The translations under genes and the position numbers were made by a program. The notes beneath the pieces were generated by a model. That model was not told the origin of the DNA. It ran no database searches and saw only the letters and a program-made list of their open reading frames with translations. Shown here piece after piece: positions 1-5,825 of a DNA stretch of 6,894 bases (positions are counted from its first letter, which is position 1; every line of letters begins with the position of its first letter). Location: contig CADBUK010000040.1 of NCBI GenBank assembly GCA_902797915.1, positions 1 to 6,894 of the forward strand. Direction: 5' to 3'. This DNA comes from Oscillospiraceae bacterium. GTDB taxonomy: Bacteria; Bacillota; Clostridia; Oscillospirales; Acutalibacteraceae.

Positions 1-18
1 AGCCCGTAAAAAACATAT

Positions 19-25
19 AAAGGAG
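19..25 (+). promoter_or_regulatory. Ribosome binding site of the small membrane protein gene
   Basis: The sequence AAAGGAG lies 6 bases before the ATG at 32, a strong Shine-Dalgarno match at ideal spacing, and it fixes that start. Only 31 bases precede the gene in this window. An AT-rich CATATAA just before the site could be part of a -10 element, but any -35 would lie outside the window, so no promoter is called. Confidence 0.85.
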
Positions 26-31
26 ACAACT

Positions 32-415
32 ATGCAGGATTATATGTACTTCGTTGAAGATATGCTGAACGGCCAGTCGGGCATCGTTGCGCTAATCATT
101 TACATTCTTTCCATTATCGCTCTGTGGCGCGTTTTCAGCAAGGCGGGCGAATTCGGATTATGGGCATTTATTCCGATTATCAATGCCTACAAGCTGTGCA
201 AAATTGCGGACGGCAACGGGCTGAAATGCATACTTTACATCATTCCGATTGTGAACGTCATCTATTATTTTCTGGTTAACATCAGAATGGCAAAGGCGTT
301 CGGCAAAAGCACGCTTTTCGGTATTTTTATGATTTTTATTCCGATTATACCCGTTTACATCCTCGCCTTCGGCAGCGCCGAATATATCGGCCCGAGAGGC
401 GAAAGAAGATACTAA
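32..415 (+). CDS. Small integral membrane protein, DUF5684-like
   Basis: This is a complete 127-residue hydrophobic protein of unknown function. Three membrane segments are visible, at about residues 17-35, 64-83 and 94-113, with short polar loops between them. After the first segment comes a KAGEFGLWAFIPIIN stretch (37-51), then a second membrane segment containing IIPIVN, then AKAFGKS (87-93), and finally a glycine-containing end (LAFGSAEY) with a basic tail. From memory this order (lysine-alanine-glycine then W-x-FIPI-N, IP-VN, A-x-x-FGKS) is that of the DUF5684 family, small membrane proteins of Firmicutes and other bacteria sometimes encoded near signal peptidases or secreted proteins. 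The start is set by a strong ribosome binding site. The gene is convergent with the CotH-family gene and shares its terminator hairpin, so it is probably a separate transcription unit. No catalytic residues are evident, and the function is unknown. Confidence 0.85.
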   Translation: MQDYMYFVEDMLNGQSGIVALIIYILSIIALWRVFSKAGEFGLWAFIPIINAYKLCKIADGNGLKCILYIIPIVNVIYYFLVNIRMAKAFGKSTLFGIFMIFIPIIPVYILAFGSAEYIGPRGERRY

Positions 416-441
416 ACCGCAACCGCGCAGCGATTTCATTG

Positions 442-471
442 AAAAAGGACACCCCGTAAGGTGTCCTTTTT
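442..471. terminator. Bidirectional intrinsic terminator between convergent genes
   Basis: The arms AAAAAGGACACC (442-453) and GGTGTCCTTTTT (460-471) are perfect inverted complements around a six-base loop (CCGTAA). The T tract at 467-471 serves the plus-strand gene, and the A tract at 442-446 reads as a T tract on the minus strand. On the minus strand the hairpin begins one base after the stop codon of the CotH-family gene (473-475), which is unusually tight. On the plus strand it starts 26 bases after the stop of the membrane protein gene. One element can therefore end both transcripts. Confidence 0.93.
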
Positions 472-472
472 C

Positions 473-3400
473 TTATGCGTATGTGAAACTCGTTTGTGAA
501 ACGTTTAAAAATTCGGTAAACGCCGATTTATAAAGTGCCTGATTTTCAGACGGGATTTCGGAATTAATCAGCGAATAATCGCGCATATTAACGAAGCCGT
601 CGCCGTTTAAATCAACCGCAACAAGCGGCACGTTAAGCACGGCGTCCTCACTTACGGTTAAGCTTACCGTTCTGCCGAAGGTTGCCGTTGCAAACGTAAG
701 CGTATAGGTGCCCGCCTCAAGCTGAAGCGCAAGGCTGCCGTTTTCATCGGTTGTGCCCGCAGGCTCGCCGTTAAGCAAAACGTCAACACCCGCAAGCCCG
801 AGCGTGCCTGACTGCGCCGCCGCGGTTTCAAGCACGGTGGTTTTAACCGAAACGTCAAAAACGGTTTGAATTGCAACGCCGCAAAGCTCTACGCCGTTTA
901 TGCCCGCGTTGCCCTTGCCCGTTGAGTTAATAGTGTCGTCAAGCTCATAGCCCGCAAGGTTTTCGCCGCCGTTGATAAACAGCTTGATATAAACGTTTTC
1001 CTGATTATCAACCGCTGCGGGAAGGGTAAGGTTTGAATAAACCTCAATCGGCTTTGTTGCTTCAATTCCCCTTGAATTTGAAGCGGAAACGTAGGTGTAA
1101 TTAACGCCGTCAAGGCTGTAGGCAACGCCCCAGTCGCGCGGGGCTTTGTTTGAGGTTGCCATATCAAGACTGAGCGTAATACCCGTGTAGCCGAGGGTTG
1201 AGGTTGAAATCAGCCAGTAGCCCTTGCCGCTCGGGTTATCAAGCGAGCCCGAATAAGCCCAGCTGTTGTCCGCCGAGGCGCTAACCTTTACTCCGTAGGA
1301 CGAGGCGTAAGCAAGCGTTGCCGCAGTTGCGCCGTCGGGGTACATCGCGAGAGTGCCCGTGCCCGCCGTTGCGCTGATTGAAAGCGAATCCGCCGCAATA
1401 TTGTTTGCAAACTTGGTTGAGCCGTAGTCAAATTCCGCCACGGTGTCGCCCTTATAATAATACCTGCGGACATTTGCCGCGCTCTGCTCGTCATCATCGC
1501 CCGCGAAAACGGAAACGATGTACGCGCCCGTGTAATACGGGCTGAAGCCGCTGAGCGAAGCAATCTGAATTCCCGTTTCGGAGTAACTGCCCGCCGCAAG
1601 CTGTTTGCCGCTTTCGGTTACAACGCTGAACTGCATTGGAGCATTGTCGGGGCTGTAATACTTGATTGTGCCCGTGCTGCCGAAATAATTTGTGGTTTTA
1701 TTCGTATAAGGCATTCTTAAATCGCCCGTGGGCGTTCCGCCTATAATAACGTTATTAATATAAAGATTGCCCTTTGAGGCGTTGTTGTGCAGTCCCTCGC
1801 CCGCAAGCGTTAAATCCTGCATTGTAACAAGGCGGAAATAAAGCTTTTGCGCACCCGAAGCGCTGATTGAAACGGCGTTGAGATAATTTTCAAGCGTGCC
1901 GTTTGCGGGAAGCTCCAGATTGCTGCAGCCCGAAACGGTGCTCCAGCTGCTGCCGTCCGTGCTGTACTGCAGGGTTGCGCTCTTCGGACCCTGATTTGTG
2001 GTGTAAGCGTCGCAGGAGAAGGTTATGCCTTCGTAACCCGCGGTCTGCACCTCAAAATAGAAGCCCGTTACGGTATCCCACTTAACGCCGTCGTCAGGCG
2101 AAATTGCAAACGCCTTGTTGTTGGAATTATACAGAGGAACGTACTGCGCGGTGTTCATAGCCTTTGCGCTCATCTTTGCGGATTTGCCGAAAACGCCGCC
2201 GCTTGCGGAAACCGCGCCCGCAATAACGTCCTCGCTGTAGGTGTTGTAATTAAAGCGCGCAAGTGCGTCGCCCGCGTAAGTAAAGGTTTGGGTAACCTCT
2301 GCGCTCTTGTAAATGTCAAGCTCGCTCCACGCGGTTACGGTTGCCGTTGCCGAGCTTACAAGGCTGAACGGAGCAAACGCGCCGTCATAGGTGTAAACCC
2401 CGCTTTCGTTGCCGTTTGCGTCGGTAATTGTGTAATAAACGTCAACGCCCGCATTGTTATCGACAAGCTCAACAACGTCGTCGTTATAAAGAACGGCTGA
2501 AGCCGCTCTGATTTCGGGAGCCTCAAGCCCCGTAACGTCGTTGGCGCGCGTGCCGTTAATCTCAATATTATTGATTGCGATTTTACCGCTTGTGTTCGTT
2601 CTTGTAAACAGGTAAGCAGAGCCGTCCACCGTGTATTCGTCCGCAACCTGAATTCTTACGATAACGCTTTCGGCGCCGTCGCACGAAGCGGGCAGGGTTA
2701 AATCAAACGCGGTTTTCATAACCTTTTTATCCGTGGTTTCAAGATAGAAACAAAGGTCGTCGTCATTCTCTGCGTCATAAATTGTGTTAAAGCTTTCGCC
2801 GCCGTCAACGCTGTAAAGGAACAGATAATCCGCGGCGCCCTTTGCCGTTGCGCCGATGTCGCAGGCGAAGGAAATATCCGAATAGCCGTCGGCGGAAAAG
2901 GCAATATCAAAATACGGGAATTCCTGCCACGGATTTGAGGAGGAAGCGCTCATTACGGGCTGCTGACCCGAGGTGCCGTCCGTGCGGGTAAAGCTGTCCG
3001 AGCCGCTCCACTCAATCTTACTGCGGTCCGTGCCGTCAACGCTTGCGTAAAGCTTTGCCGTATCCTTCTGCACGCCCGCGGTGGCGTCGTAGCCCTTGTT
3101 TTTGCCGCCCTGGAGGGAGAGCCCGTCGTCGCCGTATTTATACGAGAAGGTGGCGATGTTTTTAACCGTGCCGCTCGGGCGAACCGTTGCGGTTATCGGG
3201 CAGGCGTTACTTGTAATCGTGCCCGTTGCATAAGTGCCGTTACCCGTTGCAACCGCGGTTAAGACCTTGCCGCCGTCCCCTTGTGAAACGGTGTAGCTGC
3301 TGCCCGTGCCGACCTGTACGCCGTCCAGATACCAGGTGTAATTAACGCCGTTTGTTATCTGCACGCCGTTTGAATCAAGCAGGGTGGGTGTAACCTCGTC

Positions 3401-5809
3401 GCCGATATAAGCGCCGTCAAAAATTGACAGGCTGCCCTGTGAAATATCGGTTGTTGTAATTGTGAAATTAACGGTTTTGCTTGAGCCCGCATACCTGCCC
3501 GCACCTACAAGCGTTACGCTTGCCGAGGCTGACGGGTTAATATTATTTTCATAAGTAAGGGTGTAATCAACGCCCTCCGAAAGCTCAAGAGTGCCGAGTA
3601 CGCTGTTGCTGTAGGTTGCGTTTACAAGCGGCTTAATTTCGCTGCCCGTATAGCTGTAAGCGGGGATTGCCTCAACCGAAGCGGCGCTGATGTCAAGCGT
3701 GTCTAATTCTCCGTCAATAAATGTATTTCTTCTTGTAAACCAGCCCTCAATGCCGCTGATTATGCTTTCAACGTCGTAATTGCCGCTGTTAACGCCGTAG
3801 CGGACGTTATTCATTTTGCCCGAAGCGGCAACGGTTTCAACATATTCGCGCACACTTTTAAGCGTACCCGTGGAGTCCGTAGCGTTGCCGAGCAGGATTT
3901 GGGTTGCGGGGCGGATTGTTTTATACCAGTCCTCCTTAGCCATTTCCCAGAAATCCGAGCAGTTTGTGGCAAGCGCGCCGTAAAAGCTGAGCGGAGCCTG
4001 ACTGTCCGTGCTGTAAGTGAGGGTTTTGTCCCCCGCTCGCCAGCGGTAAATGCGTGTGTTCTTTGTGTACCAGCCCTCAGGCGAGCCGTAGCTGTAGCCC
4101 CAGCGCGAAGCGCTTTCGTTGGTGTAGCAGATTGCGTTATCCATATCCCACACGGGACCCGCGTGAACCTTGGTGTCAACGCTGTCGCTGTCCTTCCAGA
4201 AATATGTGGAAGATGTGGAGGAATCCATATTCTTAAAGTACTCCTGAGTCCAGTAATACTTAACAGCGGAATCCGCGTCTAAAATATCGCTCCATTTATA
4301 GCCCGTGTAATCCTGCCTGTAATAAGAGGCGTTATCGCTTTTAAAGGTTGACGGCGCGGGGTTTGTAACCGACTTTGCACCGTAAAGCGCAACGCTGAGA
4401 TTTGAAAGGTCTGAGCAGTTTGTTGTTGTAGATTTGCTCGGGACCGTGCCGCCGTTGTAGACGGAGGAGCCCATTGCGTAAAGCAGATTAAAGCTGTAAT
4501 CAATCTGATGGCGGCTTGCGTAATCGTGGCTCTTAACCGTCCAGCCCTGACGGTTATACGCGCAGAAGCCTAAACCGTCGGGCCAGCGCTGGCTGATTTC
4601 AAGCTCATAGAGATAGCCGCCCGTTAAATCCGCGGGGTCTGTCAGATTATTGTTTTCCGCATCGGGATTATCCGTAAACAAAGTATATTTTCGTGAACCG
4701 ACGGTATGAGCATAAGAACTTGCCGTTGTTATTGAATAACTGCTTGAAAGAGTAACGTTGCTGTTATTAACATCTATAATTCGGGTTGTGATTATGTCGT
4801 TTGACTCCATCGTTTCAAAATCCGCGGGGTTAAGCGTGCCGTTTTCGGTTGTAGTACCGTTTGCAAGCTCCAGCGCCTCATAGGAGTCATTAATCGCAAC
4901 GCGGTCTGATTTTATCTCAACCTTTTCCGCAAGCTGATAGCTGCCGAAATACTTGCCGTTTGCATAAACATCAACGGGCTTGCAGACAACCTGATACTGC
5001 ACGCCGATATACTTTGCAAAATCATAAGTAAGCTGATTGTCAACCAAAGTGCCGTCGCCCGAATTCGCAAGCAAAACCCATTTTTTTGCCTTGCCCATAC
5101 CGAGCAGTGAGGACGAGGTTGCAAGCTTAATGTTATACGGCAGCTTTGAGCTGTTGCTCCAGGTGCCGTTGCCGCGGCCCTGAATTTTTTCCATTATGCC
5201 GCTATAATCAACCTTGCCGTTTTCGTCAATAACGCGGATTGTGCCCGCTTCGGAAACGGTGTGGTCGCTGTTTGAGTTGCTGTAATCTATATTATCCGTA
5301 TTACCGCTGACGGTGGTAAAATAAACCGTGCCGATATTAGCGCTTTTATAAACCAAAAGCGTGTAGGTTTTGCTGCCCAGCTCCAAAGTAAAGCTCTGCC
5401 CGCTGTTGCAGCCGTAGTCAAAGGCGTCCGTAGTATCCCCGTTTGCAAGGGTTACGCTTCCCGCCGTGCCGCTTTCCGTAGGGTAGGTCAGGGTTGCACT
5501 TGACTCGTTAAAGTAAACCTTTAACTGCGTAGTGTCGGCATTTGACGGCAGGAAAAGATAAACCTCGCTCGTCGGGTCAGAAACAACCGCGTTGCCGCCC
5601 GTATAAGAGGTGCTCTGCCCCTCAAGGAAATGCGCACGCACCGTGCCGAGCTCCTCCGCGGCGGAGGTTTCCTGACCGCCGACCCAAAAATCAACGGTTG
5701 CCAAATCCGCGTCCCTTGTTGCCGAAGCCGCAGACACGGGCGCAAAAACAAACGCCGTTGCAAGCACGGTAAATGCAAGCATTAAGCTTAAAAGCCTTTT
5801 TGTTTTCAT
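473..5809 (-). CDS. Secreted multidomain CotH kinase-family protein with dockerin-like C terminus
   Basis: This 1778-residue exported protein carries an atypical kinase fold related to the spore coat protein kinase CotH. Domain order, by residue: signal peptide 1-27; N-terminal beta region about 31-157; CotH domain about 158-700; Ig-like domain 714-785; second Ig-like domain 789-872; repeat module 1 about 884-1087; chitobiase C-terminal-like domain 1094-1179; module 2 about 1181-1360; unassigned linker 1361-1455; module 3 about 1456-1645; carboxypeptidase-regulatory-like domain 1649-1728; one dockerin-type EF loop 1733-1744; short C-terminal tail. CotH family signatures include GRGNGTW (211-217), LPYNIKL (223-229), LLGMGKAKKWVLLAN (235-249), GGYLYELE (397-404) and GPVWDMDNA (551-559). 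The ATG at 5809 is chosen over an in-frame ATG 63 bases upstream because it directly begins a classic signal peptide and has a ribosome binding site. The longer form would also overlap the upstream gene by 47 bases. B. subtilis CotH phosphorylates coat proteins, but no substrate can be read here. The long Ser/Thr/Asn/Gly-rich tail suggests a surface or extracellular scaffold role. Identity of the CotH domain is firm; kinase activity is inferred. Confidence 0.93.
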   Translation of the reverse strand: MKTKRLLSLMLAFTVLATAFVFAPVSAASATRDADLATVDFWVGGQETSAAEELGTVRAHFLEGQSTSYTGGNAVVSDPTSEVYLFLPSNADTTQLKVYFNESSATLTYPTESGTAGSVTLANGDTTDAFDYGCNSGQSFTLELGSKTYTLLVYKSANIGTVYFTTVSGNTDNIDYSNSNSDHTVSEAGTIRVIDENGKVDYSGIMEKIQGRGNGTWSNSSKLPYNIKLATSSSLLGMGKAKKWVLLANSGDGTLVDNQLTYDFAKYIGVQYQVVCKPVDVYANGKYFGSYQLAEKVEIKSDRVAINDSYEALELANGTTTENGTLNPADFETMESNDIITTRIIDVNNSNVTLSSSYSITTASSYAHTVGSRKYTLFTDNPDAENNNLTDPADLTGGYLYELEISQRWPDGLGFCAYNRQGWTVKSHDYASRHQIDYSFNLLYAMGSSVYNGGTVPSKSTTTNCSDLSNLSVALYGAKSVTNPAPSTFKSDNASYYRQDYTGYKWSDILDADSAVKYYWTQEYFKNMDSSTSSTYFWKDSDSVDTKVHAGPVWDMDNAICYTNESASRWGYSYGSPEGWYTKNTRIYRWRAGDKTLTYSTDSQAPLSFYGALATNCSDFWEMAKEDWYKTIRPATQILLGNATDSTGTLKSVREYVETVAASGKMNNVRYGVNSGNYDVESIISGIEGWFTRRNTFIDGELDTLDISAASVEAIPAYSYTGSEIKPLVNATYSNSVLGTLELSEGVDYTLTYENNINPSASASVTLVGAGRYAGSSKTVNFTITTTDISQGSLSIFDGAYIGDEVTPTLLDSNGVQITNGVNYTWYLDGVQVGTGSSYTVSQGDGGKVLTAVATGNGTYATGTITSNACPITATVRPSGTVKNIATFSYKYGDDGLSLQGGKNKGYDATAGVQKDTAKLYASVDGTDRSKIEWSGSDSFTRTDGTSGQQPVMSASSSNPWQEFPYFDIAFSADGYSDISFACDIGATAKGAADYLFLYSVDGGESFNTIYDAENDDDLCFYLETTDKKVMKTAFDLTLPASCDGAESVIVRIQVADEYTVDGSAYLFTRTNTSGKIAINNIEINGTRANDVTGLEAPEIRAASAVLYNDDVVELVDNNAGVDVYYTITDANGNESGVYTYDGAFAPFSLVSSATATVTAWSELDIYKSAEVTQTFTYAGDALARFNYNTYSEDVIAGAVSASGGVFGKSAKMSAKAMNTAQYVPLYNSNNKAFAISPDDGVKWDTVTGFYFEVQTAGYEGITFSCDAYTTNQGPKSATLQYSTDGSSWSTVSGCSNLELPANGTLENYLNAVSISASGAQKLYFRLVTMQDLTLAGEGLHNNASKGNLYINNVIIGGTPTGDLRMPYTNKTTNYFGSTGTIKYYSPDNAPMQFSVVTESGKQLAAGSYSETGIQIASLSGFSPYYTGAYIVSVFAGDDDEQSAANVRRYYYKGDTVAEFDYGSTKFANNIAADSLSISATAGTGTLAMYPDGATAATLAYASSYGVKVSASADNSWAYSGSLDNPSGKGYWLISTSTLGYTGITLSLDMATSNKAPRDWGVAYSLDGVNYTYVSASNSRGIEATKPIEVYSNLTLPAAVDNQENVYIKLFINGGENLAGYELDDTINSTGKGNAGINGVELCGVAIQTVFDVSVKTTVLETAAAQSGTLGLAGVDVLLNGEPAGTTDENGSLALQLEAGTYTLTFATATFGRTVSLTVSEDAVLNVPLVAVDLNGDGFVNMRDYSLINSEIPSENQALYKSAFTEFLNVSQTSFTYA
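578..613 (-). other. Dockerin-type calcium-binding loop (single copy)
   Basis: Residues 1733-1744 of the CotH-family protein read DLNGDGFVNMRD, a textbook D-x-N-x-D-G-x-V-N-x-x-D loop of the dockerin type I / EF-hand class, followed by a short YSLINSEI helix-like stretch. True dockerins have two such repeats. Here the remaining 34 residues contain no second D-x-N-x-D-G loop. It could be a half dockerin that pairs with another partner or a stand-alone calcium site. No cohesin is visible in the window. Confidence 0.85.
866..3160 (-). repeat. Three diverged copies of a beta-sandwich-like module in the CotH-family protein
   Basis: Residues 884-1648 hold three related modules. Each opens with an A-x-F-x-Y motif (886, 1184, 1458). 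Each has a central core GY-x-x-I-x-(F/L)-x-x-D followed about 15 residues later by YS-x-DG (GYSDISFACD at 975, GYEGITFSCD at 1258, GYTGITLSLD at 1540), which is 283 and 282 residues apart. Modules 1 and 3 share an LTLPA strand (1037, 1594). Each ends with an N-(T/A/S)-S/T-x-G...IN-(N/G)-(V/I)-x-(I/L) strand. The pattern resembles the extracellular jelly-roll-like accessory modules often found in multidomain surface proteins. Copies are recognisable at protein level only, which implies old duplications. Ligand unknown. Confidence 0.8.
3710..5338 (-). other. CotH kinase-like domain
   Basis: Residues about 158-700 of the secreted protein form the CotH domain. Visible family landmarks in order: the VYFTT-x-SG lead-in (162-169), GRGNGTW, LPYNIKL, LLGMGKAKKWVLLAN, the strand pair KPVDVYANGKYFGSYQLAEKVEI without its ends (277-299), TGGYLYELE, the helix DADSAVKYYWTQEYFKNMD (511-529), SSTYFWKD (533-540) and AGPVWDMDNA (550-559). 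The two aspartates of WDMD (555 and 557) are the likely metal-binding residues by analogy with characterised CotH proteins. About 80 residues (315-395) between the EKVEI strand and TGGYLYELE are an Asn/Ser/Thr-rich insertion. Position 257 is Asp, where many relatives have Arg in an L-x-RN motif. Confidence 0.9.
5729..5809 (-). other. Sec signal peptide of the CotH-family protein
   Basis: Residues 1-27 consist of a basic start (MKTKR), a hydrophobic core (LLSLMLAFTVLATAFVFA) and an AxA-type end, APVSA before A28. Cleavage after A27 is the best guess, and after A30 (ASA) is the alternative. No lipobox cysteine is present, so the product is exported rather than made as a lipoprotein. Confidence 0.9.
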
Positions 5810-5814
5810 ATAAA

Positions 5815-5819
5815 TCACC
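5815..5819 (-). promoter_or_regulatory. Ribosome binding site of the CotH-family gene
   Basis: On the minus strand GGTGA lies 5 bases before the ATG at 5809, within the 16-base gap after the stop codon of the upstream gene. It is a moderate Shine-Dalgarno match, weaker than that of the plus-strand gene. Together with the signal peptide it supports this start, and the gap leaves no room for a separate promoter, so translation follows the upstream gene on one mRNA. Confidence 0.65.
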
Positions 5820-5825
5820 AACTTA

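Noticed and set aside
158..439. Minus-strand 93-codon open frame opposite the small membrane protein
   Set aside because: It is antisense to a well-supported membrane protein with its own ribosome binding site and runs to the edge of the terminator; no family resemblance.
3899..4282. Plus-strand 127-codon open frame opposite the CotH domain
   Set aside because: It is antisense to strongly conserved CotH motifs, has no clear ribosome binding site, and its product is rich in Cys/Arg/Val without recognisable features; a shadow frame.
5081..5087. A7 run on the minus strand, in A-AAA-AAA phase, as a programmed frameshift site
   Set aside because: It encodes the conserved KAKKWVLLAN segment of the CotH domain; a -1 shift gives a stop after about 14 codons, and no stimulatory structure was evident.
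5653..5667. GC-rich inverted repeat CCTCCGCGGCGGAGG
   Set aside because: It lies inside the CotH-family coding region over Thr/Ser/Ala/Glu codons, has almost no loop and no T tract; most likely chance from codon use.
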